Positions 1-8,340 of a DNA stretch of 21,100 bases are shown here, piece after piece; position 1 is the stretch's first letter; each line of letters opens with the position of its first letter. The translations under genes and the position numbers were made by a program. The notes below the pieces were generated by a model that searched no databases, had not been told where the DNA came from, and saw only the letters and a list, made by a program, of their open reading frames with translations. Origin of the DNA: an uncultured Saprospiraceae bacterium (GTDB lineage: Bacteria > Bacteroidota > Bacteroidia > Chitinophagales > Saprospiraceae); assembly GCA_938002705.1 (NCBI GenBank), contig CALLAG010000106.1:1-21100 (forward strand), given 5' to 3'.

Positions 1-57
1 CCTAATCCTACTAAGGTTATTAAGGCTGTGAAAGAGGTGATGTATAGGACTGTTTAA
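1..57 (+). CDS. C-terminal end of an unidentified gene, cut by the window edge
   Basis: From base 1 the first plus-strand frame is open for 18 codons and ends at a TAA at 55-57. The residues (ending VKEVMYRTV) look like an ordinary amphipathic helix, as at the end of many soluble enzymes. The open stretch is too short to name a family, and it could be chance. The 173 bp between this stop and the next gene hold no gene or clear terminator that I can see. Confidence 0.3.
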   Translation, partial: PNPTKVIKAVKEVMYRTV

Positions 58-230
58 TTTTGGACAAGATCTGGAGCAGGTTCTAAGTCATAGATTAGTT
101 ATAATTGTTTTACAGAAACCTCGGGTCAGTCATCTTTTATAGCTCCATCCATGAGTGATGATAATCGGAATGAAGTGTAATATCGAGAAATTAATTTTAT
201 TTCGGATGCTATACTAGTATCAGGTGCAGC

Positions 231-758
231 TTACAAATAATAGGCATTAAGCGTCTTCAAGTGATGATCGTTATGGAACTTCAAGAACATCACGAATTCT
301 CTAAAACTATAATTGCCAAAATAGGGGTGTGGTATCACATACTTTGATAGCGCTTTTTCAGATAGTTTTTCTACTTGCTGTTTCAGCAAATCTTTTTCTC
401 TTTCTAACTTATGGAATAATAGATCTCTATCTTCTTTAGACACATGTCCTGGCATGACGTTATCGGGTGCCTCGTATTTATTGAGTCCATAGTTAGTAAG
501 AAAATCATGTTGTAACTGATCAAAGGTATACTCGACTCTCTTCCTCGTTCCGAACTTAAATCTCAATACTAATTTCGGCACTCGTAAGGCCATATTAATG
601 CCCTTATACAACTTTATGATGTGTAATAAATGCTGGCCTGTAGACCATGACTTAGTCTCAGGAACATACTCGAATTTGTCTATTGGAGATGCTTCAAACC
701 AGCTTTTTAGTTCTGCGGTGCTTTCTTCTGTAAGTTGCTGTAGTGCTGCTTTATTCAT
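231..758 (-). CDS. DinB-like four-helix metal-binding protein
   Basis: A 175-residue protein that fits the DinB/YfiT-like superfamily in size and pattern. His43 and His46 lie in the second helix (GQHLLH), and the C-terminal helix has His162 and His166 (HNDHH), the H-x3-H spacing expected for the three-histidine divalent metal site. Members range from thiol transferases (bacillithiol or mycothiol dependent) to uncharacterised stress proteins, so the substrate cannot be assigned. There is no signal peptide or membrane segment, so it should be cytoplasmic. It begins 44 bp after the ychF stop on the same strand with no clear promoter between, so co-transcription with ychF is likely. The family call rests on the histidine pattern and the helical profile, not on strong sequence identity. 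Confidence 0.72.
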   Translation of the reverse strand: MNKAALQQLTEESTAELKSWFEASPIDKFEYVPETKSWSTGQHLLHIIKLYKGINMALRVPKLVLRFKFGTRKRVEYTFDQLQHDFLTNYGLNKYEAPDNVMPGHVSKEDRDLLFHKLEREKDLLKQQVEKLSEKALSKYVIPHPYFGNYSFREFVMFLKFHNDHHLKTLNAYYL

Positions 759-802
759 CGTGATATTTGTTTTTACATTAGATAAGAGCAGGCTACTATT
801 TG

Positions 803-1900
803 TTATACATTAAATCTGAAGTGCATGATATCTCCGTCATTTACAACATATTCCTTACCCTCAACGGATAGCTTACCGACGTCTTTGCACTTGGACTCAG
901 ATCCATGCTCTACGAAGTCTTCATACTTGATAACTTCTGCTCTAATGAATCCTTTCTCAAAATCTGTATGTATGACACCTGCTGCGGCAGGCGCTTTAGA
1001 TCCGACCTTTACCGTCCACGCTCTGACCTCTTTTTCTCCTGCAGTGAAGTAGGTGATCAGGTCGAGTAACTTATAGCTTGAGAGTATGATTCTATTGACA
1101 CCTGGCTCGCTTAGACCCATCTCTGTGACGAATTCCATTTTCTCTTCGTAGTTATCGAGTTTCGCTATTTCTTCTTCTATTGCGGCACTGATGAGGATAA
1201 CTTGGGCATTTTCATCTTTGACACATTCTTGGAATCTTTTGGTGTGAGCATTTCCTTCTTTGACAGAATTCTCATCTACATTACAGACATATAGTATTGG
1301 CTTAGCTGTGAGGAGCATGAGTTCTTTAATAAATGCTTTGCCATCATCATCGAGTTCTATCGCTCTTGCAGATATGCCTTGCTCCAGTTTGCTGAGTACA
1401 TCCTCAGCTATCTCTACTAACTTGACATCTTGAGGCTTGCCTGTCTTGGCTTGTTTTTTTAGCTTCTCTAAGCGCTTTTCTATCGTCTCTATATCTTTGA
1501 ATATAAGCTCTGTGTCTATGATTTCTTTATCTCTCACAGGATCTATAGAGCCATCTACGTGTATGACATTGTCATTGTCAAAACATCTGACAACATGTGC
1601 TATAGCATCTACTTCTCGGATATTAGCGAGGAATTGATTTCCTAAGCCTTCGCCTTTGCTGGCACCTTTGATAAGTCCTGCTATATCAACGATCTCTACT
1701 GTTGTAGGTTGGACTTTCTGAGGATTGACGATCTCGGCAAGCTTATTAAGTCGCTCATCTGGTACAGTAATGACACCGACATTAGGCTCCTTAGTAGCGA
1801 ACGGATAGTTGGCTGCGAGAGCATTAGCATTCGTTAATGCATTAAATAAGGTTGATTTTCCTACATTTGGTAATCCTACAATTCCACAGTACAAAGGCAT
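803..1900 (-). CDS. ychF: Ribosome-binding ATPase YchF (OLA1 subfamily of Obg-like P-loop proteins)
   Basis: 365 residues, the usual YchF length. The P-loop GLPNVGKST is at residues 9-17, a switch I-like PFATKEPN follows near 33-40, DIAGL (G3) is near 72-76, and the G4 position reads CNVDEN, not NKxD. That last change is the hallmark of YchF, which prefers ATP to GTP. A helical insert (about 130-200) and a C-terminal TGS domain (YFTAGEKEVRAW onward) complete the architecture. YchF binds the ribosome and is linked to translation control and oxidative-stress response. The gene is the first of a likely two-gene unit with the DinB-like gene and diverges from acpH. A TATATTTG promoter element lies about 35 bp upstream. 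Nothing is unusual about it. Confidence 0.97.
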   Translation of the reverse strand: MPLYCGIVGLPNVGKSTLFNALTNANALAANYPFATKEPNVGVITVPDERLNKLAEIVNPQKVQPTTVEIVDIAGLIKGASKGEGLGNQFLANIREVDAIAHVVRCFDNDNVIHVDGSIDPVRDKEIIDTELIFKDIETIEKRLEKLKKQAKTGKPQDVKLVEIAEDVLSKLEQGISARAIELDDDGKAFIKELMLLTAKPILYVCNVDENSVKEGNAHTKRFQECVKDENAQVILISAAIEEEIAKLDNYEEKMEFVTEMGLSEPGVNRIILSSYKLLDLITYFTAGEKEVRAWTVKVGSKAPAAAGVIHTDFEKGFIRAEVIKYEDFVEHGSESKCKDVGKLSVEGKEYVVNDGDIMHFRFNV

Positions 1901-1934
1901 ATAGCAATAATTAATTAGTGTTAGAAATATGCCG

Positions 1935-1942
1935 CAAATATA
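1935..1942 (-). promoter_or_regulatory. Likely -7 promoter element of ychF
   Basis: Read on the minus strand this is TATATTTG, an exact match to the Bacteroidota -7 consensus TAnnTTTG, 34 bp before the ychF ATG. I found no convincing TTG (-33) element at the usual 17-23 bp further upstream, so the assignment rests on the -7 match and its position. Confidence 0.5.
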
Positions 1943-2002
1943 TTGTTTTATACTAAGGCAGTACCGAATTTATTTAAATCTCGATTTTAGACATTCTCAT
2001 TT

Positions 2003-2584
2003 ATGAATTATCTGGCCCATTGTTACCTTTCTTGCACTGACGAAGATCTGATGTTGGGTAATGTTATTACCGATTTCATGCGTAAGAAGGAGGAGAAAAA
2101 TTATTCTGGAAGGGTGTTAGAGGGTATACAACTTCATCGCAAGATAGATGCGTATACTGATAAGCATGAAGCTTCCTTATCACTGAGAGCATTACTGAGG
2201 CCAAGGCATGGGAAGTATGCTTCTGTAGTAGTTGACCTTGTCTGGGATCATATGCTGTGTAAGTATTGGTCAGATTACTCTGGGGCAGAATTAAGTGCAT
2301 TTGCTGCACCTATTTATGAGGTCTTGCTTCGGCGGAAGGCTGAGTTGCCAGAGTCGTTCGCTTCTAAAGTCGATGCTATGGTTGCAAGCGATTTCTTATT
2401 GTCTTATAGCACTGAGGATAAGATGAGAAGCTCACTAAGATGGATGGATAATCGGGTTAATTTCCCTTCGGACTTCGAAGGGGCTATCATCGATATAAAA
2501 GATAATCATGATTATATAGCAGATCTATTTAAGCAATTCTTTCCTGACTTGATCGCTTATGTGGACACCTACTGCAATTGTTAA
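2003..2584 (+). CDS. acpH: Acyl carrier protein phosphodiesterase (AcpH/DUF479 family)
   Basis: 193 residues, the same length as E. coli AcpH. The opening MNYLAHCYLS, then LMLGNVITDF and LHRKIDAYTD within the first 55 residues, is the family signature; its Asp/His residues belong to the metal-dependent HD-like site. The enzyme removes the 4'-phosphopantetheine arm from holo-ACP, giving apo-ACP, and so takes part in prosthetic-group turnover in fatty-acid synthesis. It is cytoplasmic, with no signal peptide. It diverges from ychF (102 bp between starts) and converges on porT with a 14-bp gap. Its activity in Bacteroidota is inferred from the family; the fold assignment is firm. Confidence 0.86.
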   Translation: MNYLAHCYLSCTDEDLMLGNVITDFMRKKEEKNYSGRVLEGIQLHRKIDAYTDKHEASLSLRALLRPRHGKYASVVVDLVWDHMLCKYWSDYSGAELSAFAAPIYEVLLRRKAELPESFASKVDAMVASDFLLSYSTEDKMRSSLRWMDNRVNFPSDFEGAIIDIKDNHDYIADLFKQFFPDLIAYVDTYCNC

Positions 2585-2598
2585 GTGTATAGATGGGT

Positions 2599-3321
2599 TT
2601 ATCCTTCAAAGTGAAATGAGATCGTCAATGCACGAGATATGATGCTATCCAGAATTCTTGATTCTCCTTTGTCGTTATTGTATATATGGATATTACCTAT
2701 GCCCTGAGAGAATTTGATCTCAGGAGAGAAAATAAAAAACGGAAAGAACATCTGTATTCCTGCTCCTACTTCAAACTGGAAGTCATGTGGAGATATATTA
2801 ATGAGCTTGGCCGCGAGTTCTTGTCTTGCTCTTGCATTACTGGCGACATCATAACTGTACTTTAATCCACCTACGACGAATAGTCGCTTATCCCGATAGG
2901 GCTCTGACTTAAATCTTAATAGTAATGGGATCTCAAGAAATACAGACTCTACTTTTTCAAAATCTGTAGATCCATCAGGTTTGAGAAATTCTAATCTTCG
3001 TTCTGAGAATGCAAATCCAGGTATGAATCTGAAATCAAAATATTGTCCTATTTTAAGGTTGGTAATGATATTGACATTAAGACCGGGTCTGTCAAGGCCT
3101 GATACCATTCTTAGAGAATCTATAGCCTGAAATTGTCTGGACTTACTCGGTAAGAAGCCGGTACTATGTACACCTATAGTCAAACCAAAATAGAAAGGCT
3201 TACTTCTATATTCCCAAAAGTTATAGTTGCCTTTGTTATTTTTAGTCTGTGCCTGCAGCCCCATGCTTGTGAGCATGAGTAGACTAAGTACTATTATTTT
3301 ATACCTGTATATATGGTGCAT
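2599..3321 (-). CDS. porT: PorT-like outer-membrane beta-barrel protein of the type IX secretion system
   Basis: Starting at the second ATG, the protein has 240 residues. This start puts a clean signal peptide (MHHIYRYKIIVLSLLMLTSM, cleavage near LQAQ) at the N-terminus. An ATG 24 bp upstream would add eight charged residues and is less likely. The mature protein shows alternating hydrophobic strands (FYFGLTIG, FDFRFIPGFAF, LEIPLLLRFKS, FEVGAGIQMFF) and ends in an aromatic strand (ALTISFHFEG), as expected of a barrel. PorT is one of the core T9SS proteins. The start overlaps the end of ubiE by 28 bp, so translation is probably coupled; a ubiE-porT neighbourhood is, from memory, common in Bacteroidota and supports the name. 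A generic PorT-family barrel with another role is the alternative. Confidence 0.82.
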   Translation of the reverse strand: MHHIYRYKIIVLSLLMLTSMGLQAQTKNNKGNYNFWEYRSKPFYFGLTIGVHSTGFLPSKSRQFQAIDSLRMVSGLDRPGLNVNIITNLKIGQYFDFRFIPGFAFSERRLEFLKPDGSTDFEKVESVFLEIPLLLRFKSEPYRDKRLFVVGGLKYSYDVASNARARQELAAKLINISPHDFQFEVGAGIQMFFPFFIFSPEIKFSQGIGNIHIYNNDKGESRILDSIISRALTISFHFEG

Positions 3322-4025
3322 ATGCCTAATGTCAATGGAGTCCATACTACTGAACGAAATCCTATCTTCCGTAGTATGTCTGCAAAGTTATCATAATCAG
3401 GAAATGCTTGTACTGATTCGTATAGATATTTGTAAGCCTTGGGGTCCTTTGATGTCATTTTACCGATATTGGGTAGGATATACTTGAAGTAAAAGTTATA
3501 ACCTTGCTTGAATGGGAACATGCGAGGCTTAGAGAACTCTAAGATGACGATCTTGCCACCTGGTCTTGTAACTCTATGCATTTCGCTCAGTCCTTTCTCC
3601 AGATTACCGAAGTTTCTTGCTCCGAATGATACTGTCGTCGCATCAAAATATCCATCTTCGAATCTCATATTCTCAGAATCACCCACCTCCAGAGATATAA
3701 CTGAGGTCATCTCTTTCTTTTCGACTTTTTTGTCACCATAATTGATCATCTCTGGCGAGATGTCTAATCCTATAATTTCTTGAGGACTTATTTGATTGTT
3801 GATTTCTATTGCGATATCAGCGGTTCCAGTTGCGACATCCAGGATTTTTTGATGAATCTCTGGGTTTAACTCAGCGACAGCCTTCTTTCTCCATGACTTA
3901 TCTATACCCAGCGTAAGTACACCATTGAGCAGGTCATACTTAGAGGCGATATTGTCAAACATGGTAGTGACTTGCTCTTTTTTTGAACCTTCTTCTTGAT
4001 ACGGTTTGACGATGTTTTCTGGCAC
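3294..4025 (-). CDS. ubiE: Demethylmenaquinone methyltransferase (UbiE/MenG)
   Basis: 243 residues, normal for UbiE/MenG. FDNIASKYDLLN (about 23-34) is the family's N-terminal signature. ILDVATGTADIA (61-72) is SAM-binding motif I, IGLDISPEMI carries the acidic ribose-binding residue, and VTRPGGKIVILEFSKP is the late family motif. It methylates demethylmenaquinone to menaquinone, the last step of the respiratory quinone pathway; in Bacteroidota the product should be menaquinone rather than ubiquinone (inference from lineage). The start codon is GTG: a TAA lies five codons upstream in frame with no ATG between. The 3' end overlaps porT, and the 5' end diverges from gyrA across 175 bp. Confidence 0.95.
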   Translation of the reverse strand: MPENIVKPYQEEGSKKEQVTTMFDNIASKYDLLNGVLTLGIDKSWRKKAVAELNPEIHQKILDVATGTADIAIEINNQISPQEIIGLDISPEMINYGDKKVEKKEMTSVISLEVGDSENMRFEDGYFDATTVSFGARNFGNLEKGLSEMHRVTRPGGKIVILEFSKPRMFPFKQGYNFYFKYILPNIGKMTSKDPKAYKYLYESVQAFPDYDNFADILRKIGFRSVVWTPLTLGICTIYTGIK

Positions 4026-4130
4026 TTTTACAGTCTTTTAGTATGGATAAAATGAGAATATACGAGGTCTAAATTTTAATAATCATAAACCTAATAAAAT
4101 ATTAATGCAATGGTTCATATTAAGTCAGTT

Positions 4131-4166
4131 TTTGCTCTAATTTAAGGTGTTTTTTAAGTATATTTG
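4131..4166 (+). promoter_or_regulatory. Likely gyrA promoter
   Basis: TATATTTG at 4159-4166 matches the Bacteroidota -7 consensus TAnnTTTG and predicts a start of transcription about 30 bp before the gyrA ATG. A TTTG at 4131-4134 could serve as the -33 element, but the 24-bp spacer is slightly longer than the usual 17-23. Confidence 0.5.
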
Positions 4167-4200
4167 TGCTGAATTTTATTACTCGAATTATAATATATAA

Positions 4201-6675
4201 ATGTCAGATAATCAGAGGATTATACCTGTAAATATTGAAGACCAGATGAAGTCGGCGTACATAGATTATTCTATGTCAGTTATCGTCTCTCGTGCTTTGC
4301 CAGATGTCAGAGATGGGCTCAAGCCTGTACATAGAAGAATTCTCTATGGTATGGATGATCTCGGTCTCAGAAATAATAAGTCTTACAAGAAGTCAGCAAG
4401 AGTCGTAGGAGAGGTATTAGGTAAGTATCACCCACATGGTGACAGCTCCGTATATGATGCTATGATACGTATGGGGCAGGAGTGGTCCATGAGGTATCCA
4501 TTAGCTCAGATCCAAGGTAACAAGGGGTCCATAGATGGTGATAGCCCTGCCGCGATGAGGTACACGGAGAGTAGACTTATGAAGTTGAGCGATGAGCTTC
4601 TTGATGATATTAAAAAAGAGACAGTAGACTTCAGATTAAACTTTGATGATTCGCTGGAAGAACCGACTGTGCTGCCAGCTAAGTACCCTAACCTTCTGGT
4701 AAATGGTGCTCAAGGTATCGCAGTAGGTATGGCCACTAACATGTTGCCGCATAACCTCACAGAAGTAGTCAATGGAACTATCGCGATGATAGATAATCCT
4801 GACATCGATGTAGATGGATTAATGGAGTATATCAAAGCACCTGACTTTCCTACAGGGGGCGTCATATACGGGATAGACGGTGTCAAAGAAGCATTCAGAA
4901 CCGGTCGTGGAAAAGTTGTCGTCAGAGGCGTCGCTAATATAGAATCTAACAAGAACGGCAAAGAAACCATCATCATAACGGAAATTCCGTTCCAAGTGAA
5001 CAAGGCAAATCTCGTCATGAAAATGGCAGATCTTGTACATACAGGCAAGATAGAAGGTATCAGCGAGATCAGAGATGAGTCCGATAGAAATGGTCTCAGA
5101 GTCGTCGTAGAAGTGAAGAGAGATGCGATATCTAATGTCGTACTGAGTAAGCTGTACAAGTATACAGCTCTACAGACTTCTTTTGGTGTAAATAATATTG
5201 CACTAGTTAACGGACGTCCGCAACAGCTTAATATACAGCAGATTATAGAGGAGTTTATCAAGTTTAGGCTTGAGATCATAGTAAGAAGGACGGAGTTTGA
5301 TCTTAAGAAAGCAGAAGCCAGAGCACACATACTGGAGGGGCTTATTAAAGCCATAGACAACATCGATGAAGTCATTAAGATAATCAGAAGTTCTAAGACT
5401 GTAGACGAGGCTAAGGATAAGTTAATAGCTGCATTAGATCTATCAGAGATACAGGCTAAGGCTATTCTCGAAATGAGACTGCAGAAGTTAGTCAATCTTG
5501 AGATGACTAAGCTTCGTCAAGAATACGAAGAACTTCTGGCGCTCATAGCAGATCTCAAAGATATACTCTCAAGTGAAGGTAGAAGAAGAGAGATCATAAA
5601 AGAAGAGCTAAAAGAAATTATAGACAAGTACGGTGATGAGAGAAAAACTCAAATCACTTATTCTGACGGTGAGATCAATATCGAAGATATGATCCCTAAT
5701 GAGGAAGTCGTAATTACTATATCTCAACTCGGGTATATCAAGAGAACAAGTTCTAATGAGTACAAAACTCAGAGTAGAGGAGGTCGTGGATCTAAAGGAA
5801 GTAAGACGAGAAACGAAGATTATTTAGAGCACCTATTTGTGGCTAATAATCATAATTACTTGTTATTCTTTACAGAAAGAGGACGTTGCTTCTGGTTGCG
5901 AGCTTATGAGATCCCAGAAGGTTCTAAGACAGGTACTGGAAGAGTAATACAGAATGTCATTAATCTACCTAAGGATGATAAGGTCAAAGCTTACATCCTC
6001 ATAGAAGATCTGACTGACGAAGAATTCTTACAGAATAACTATATCGTATTCGCGACTAAGAATGGTATCGTTAAGAAAACGCCTGTAGAAAGCTATTCTC
6101 GCCCAAGAGTCAATGGTATCAATGCCATTACGATTAAGGATGATGATATCTTATTAGAGGCTAGACTGACTAATGGTAACACTAACATTATCCTCGGTAG
6201 TAAGAAAGGTAGAGCTATAAGATTCAGTGAGTCTAAGCTGAGGTCTATGGGTAGAACAGCGTCAGGAGTCAGAGGGATGAAGATAGATATAGAAGCAGGT
6301 GACGAGATAGTAGGTATGATCATAGACAGTCCAGAGTCAGCTGGACAAGCAATATTGACCATATCAGAAAGAGGTTATGGAAAGCGATCTGTCATCGACG
6401 ATTATACAATTATCAATAGAGGTGGGAAGGGTATGAAGAATATGCAGATCACTGAAAAGACCCAAGAAGTCGCCTACGTAAAAGCGGTAGAAGAATTCGA
6501 TGATCTGATGATTACCACTAAGAATGGTATTGTCATCAGGATGAGAGTATCTGATATCAGAATAATGGGTAGAGCTACCCAGGGAGTAAAAGTTATCAAG
6601 ATAGATGATAAAGATTCTATTGCTGATGCAGCTATTATCAAGAAGGATGAGCATGATGCAGACGAAGAGGAATAA
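4201..6675 (+). CDS. gyrA: DNA gyrase subunit A
   Basis: 824 residues. The N-terminal winged-helix/tower domain has the catalytic tyrosine at 121 (AAMRYTES). The quinolone-determining positions are wild type: Ser82 and Asp86, equal to E. coli 83 and 87. A C-terminal beta-pinwheel follows from about 500. The GyrA box reads QSRGGRG at 524-530, which separates gyrase A (negative supercoiling) from ParC. GyrA forms an A2B2 complex with GyrB; no gyrB is in this window. The tail is acidic (DEHDADEEE), as in many GyrA proteins. One oddity is the loop before the active tyrosine, which reads AQIQGNKGS where E. coli has VDGQGNFGS. The gene starts about 30 bp after a good -7 element and precedes a TPR gene. 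Confidence 0.98.
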   Translation: MSDNQRIIPVNIEDQMKSAYIDYSMSVIVSRALPDVRDGLKPVHRRILYGMDDLGLRNNKSYKKSARVVGEVLGKYHPHGDSSVYDAMIRMGQEWSMRYPLAQIQGNKGSIDGDSPAAMRYTESRLMKLSDELLDDIKKETVDFRLNFDDSLEEPTVLPAKYPNLLVNGAQGIAVGMATNMLPHNLTEVVNGTIAMIDNPDIDVDGLMEYIKAPDFPTGGVIYGIDGVKEAFRTGRGKVVVRGVANIESNKNGKETIIITEIPFQVNKANLVMKMADLVHTGKIEGISEIRDESDRNGLRVVVEVKRDAISNVVLSKLYKYTALQTSFGVNNIALVNGRPQQLNIQQIIEEFIKFRLEIIVRRTEFDLKKAEARAHILEGLIKAIDNIDEVIKIIRSSKTVDEAKDKLIAALDLSEIQAKAILEMRLQKLVNLEMTKLRQEYEELLALIADLKDILSSEGRRREIIKEELKEIIDKYGDERKTQITYSDGEINIEDMIPNEEVVITISQLGYIKRTSSNEYKTQSRGGRGSKGSKTRNEDYLEHLFVANNHNYLLFFTERGRCFWLRAYEIPEGSKTGTGRVIQNVINLPKDDKVKAYILIEDLTDEEFLQNNYIVFATKNGIVKKTPVESYSRPRVNGINAITIKDDDILLEARLTNGNTNIILGSKKGRAIRFSESKLRSMGRTASGVRGMKIDIEAGDEIVGMIIDSPESAGQAILTISERGYGKRSVIDDYTIINRGGKGMKNMQITEKTQEVAYVKAVEEFDDLMITTKNGIVIRMRVSDIRIMGRATQGVKVIKIDDKDSIADAAIIKKDEHDADEEE

Positions 6676-6682
6676 TTATTGA

Positions 6683-6715
6683 TTAACGTTTGTCAAAGAA
6701 AACCTTAACGTTTTG
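6683..6715 (+). repeat. Two TTAACGTTT repeats in the gyrA-TPR gap
   Basis: TTAACGTTTG at 6683-6692 and TTAACGTTTTG at 6705-6715 lie 22 bp apart start to start, about two helical turns on the same face. Each contains the palindrome AACGTT. They sit between the gyrA stop and the TPR gene, where no exact TAnnTTTG occurs, so they could be an operator or part of a promoter. Chance in AT-rich DNA is not excluded. Confidence 0.3.
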
Positions 6716-6787
6716 AAAGGACTTTTTTGATGCTGATTCGCATTTACATAATATTAACAACAAGTAAAATTCAAACACTTATTACAG

Positions 6788-8077
6788 ATGAAAAATATTT
6801 TATTAATACTCTCAGTGCTTATTCTTAGTTACACTGTAGGTATATCACAGGACCCCGCTAAAGATTTTAAATCAGCTGAGAAGGTTCTCAAGAAATTTAA
6901 CTCTGACCCTTCAGCAATATCAGCTAATGAGGTGAGCAATGCCATAGCAAGTATGAATACGGCATTACAATCTGATAATCTTAAAGGTCAAGCTAAATAC
7001 TTCATATCCAAGGCCAAGCTTCTTAATGGCGTCGCTAATGAAGAATTTAAAGCTGCATTGCTTAATGAAGCATACGTACAAGTGAGTCCTCAAGCTGCTA
7101 TAGAAGCATATAATGCTCTCAAAATGGCTTACCAAGTAGAAGGAAAAAAGAAAGCTAAAGACATAGGATATGCTATAGAAGATACTGAGAAGCACCTTAA
7201 TAATCAAGCCATCAATGCATACCAGAAGAAAGATTATGATACGGCCTTTGATAACTTCAAAGCGAGTATAGATGCTTATGGAACGATCAAGGAGATGGGT
7301 AAGACAAGTAGGTTAGAAGAAGAAGGCCTGCTTAAAGATCAATATTTCTATGCAGCCGTATCTGCATACTATGCTGAGAGATATGATGATGCTAAGCCTA
7401 TGCTACAATATCTATATGATAATGGTGCTAAAGATGCATTCGTGTATGATGCATTATACAATATCACAAAAGATGAGGATAAAGATGCAGCATTAGCTTA
7501 CTTAGCAAAAGGTAGAGAATTAAATCCAGATGATACAGGATTATTATTCTCTGAGATTAACCACTACTTGGCTGCTGGAGAATTAGATAAGCTCATAGGA
7601 AAGTTAGAGCTTGCTATAGAACAGGAGCCAGATAACCTATCTATATACAACACACTGGGTTCTGTCTATGATCAGTTACACCAGAAGGCAAGTAAAGATA
7701 TGGACGCAGAAAAGTCTGCAGAATACTTCGACAAAGCACTGAAGTACTATGGAGATGTATTAGCTAAGGATCCAAGTAACTTTGACGCTAACTATAGCTC
7801 TGGAGCATTATACTATAATAAAGCAGCGCTTTACGTAGAGAAGCTTAATGAATTATCTAATGATATGTCATCAGCAGGTATGAAAAAGTACGATAGCACT
7901 AAGACAGAGATGGATGCAGAGTTTAACAAAGCACTACCTTACTTCCTTAAAGCTGAAGAGCTTAACGGTAATGATATGAATACGCTGATAGCACTATCAG
8001 AAATATATGCAAGGTTAAATGATCTTGAGAAATCAAAAGCATATAGAGAAAAAAGAGAAGCTGTAAGTGGTCAGTAG
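6788..8077 (+). CDS. Exported tetratricopeptide-repeat protein
   Basis: 429 residues. Residues 1-20 form a signal peptide (hydrophobic core LLILSVLILS, cleavage near ISQD), so the protein is exported, most likely to the periplasm. The rest is almost wholly alpha-helical. Clear TPR units include ALAYLAKGRELNPDD, KLELAIEQEPDNLSIYNTLG, ALKYYGDVLAKDPSNFDAN and ALPYFLKAEELNGNDMNTL; earlier helices (40-200) are degenerate repeats. TPRs mediate protein-protein contacts; no catalytic motif is visible and no partner can be named. The gene follows gyrA by 112 bp and ends in a strong terminator. A TPR gene next to gyrA is, as I recall, a recurring arrangement in Bacteroidota, so the neighbourhood may be ancestral, not functional. 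Confidence 0.88.
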   Translation: MKNILLILSVLILSYTVGISQDPAKDFKSAEKVLKKFNSDPSAISANEVSNAIASMNTALQSDNLKGQAKYFISKAKLLNGVANEEFKAALLNEAYVQVSPQAAIEAYNALKMAYQVEGKKKAKDIGYAIEDTEKHLNNQAINAYQKKDYDTAFDNFKASIDAYGTIKEMGKTSRLEEEGLLKDQYFYAAVSAYYAERYDDAKPMLQYLYDNGAKDAFVYDALYNITKDEDKDAALAYLAKGRELNPDDTGLLFSEINHYLAAGELDKLIGKLELAIEQEPDNLSIYNTLGSVYDQLHQKASKDMDAEKSAEYFDKALKYYGDVLAKDPSNFDANYSSGALYYNKAALYVEKLNELSNDMSSAGMKKYDSTKTEMDAEFNKALPYFLKAEELNGNDMNTLIALSEIYARLNDLEKSKAYREKREAVSGQ

Positions 8078-8103
8078 ACGACTTCTATTCTAAAAGATAT
8101 ATC

Positions 8104-8140
8104 AAATGCATCTGGATTAATTTTCAGATGCATTTTTTTT
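8104..8140 (+). terminator. Rho-independent terminator of the TPR gene
   Basis: AAATGCATCTG (8104-8114) pairs perfectly with CAGATGCATTT (8125-8135) across a 10-nt loop, and a run of eight T ends at 8140. It lies 26 bp after the TPR stop. Confidence 0.88.
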
Positions 8141-8340
8141 GTTAATGGCCGTCTTTAGTTCGACCTAATTTGAGCTCAATCTTAGAATTTAAGTCTTTGT
8201 ACTCATAGAGGCCACTCAGTATTGCTATGCTTAATTAACCCGTAATATGCGATAAGAAAAACTATCGCATTACAAGAAGATTGATTTTTATTAGCTTATA
8301 AAGTTTTAATGAAAACCTAAATGGTTAAAAATAAATGTAA
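8141..8340. other. Gene-free stretch with a stem-loop at 8242-8273
   Basis: No open reading frame of note on either strand. ATGCGATA (8247-8254) pairs with TATCGCAT (8263-8270) across the 8-nt loop AGAAAAAC. The stem continues as GTAAT/ATTAC if a 2-nt bulge is allowed (8242-8273). On the plus strand the hairpin is followed, after a short gap, by TTGATTTTTATT, so it might end a transcript, but the T-run is not adjacent. The rest (8274-8340) is very AT-rich and shows no exact TAnnTTTG. Confidence 0.4.

Noticed and set aside
4710..5495. 261-codon open frame on the minus strand inside gyrA
   Set aside because: It is a shadow of gyrA codon structure. Its Ser/Leu/Ile-rich translation has no domain character, while the opposite strand encodes an unmistakable GyrA.
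4201..6675. Topoisomerase IV subunit A (ParC) as an alternative to GyrA
   Set aside because: A GyrA box (QSRGGRG) and a full-length acidic-tailed C-terminal domain are present, which favour gyrase.
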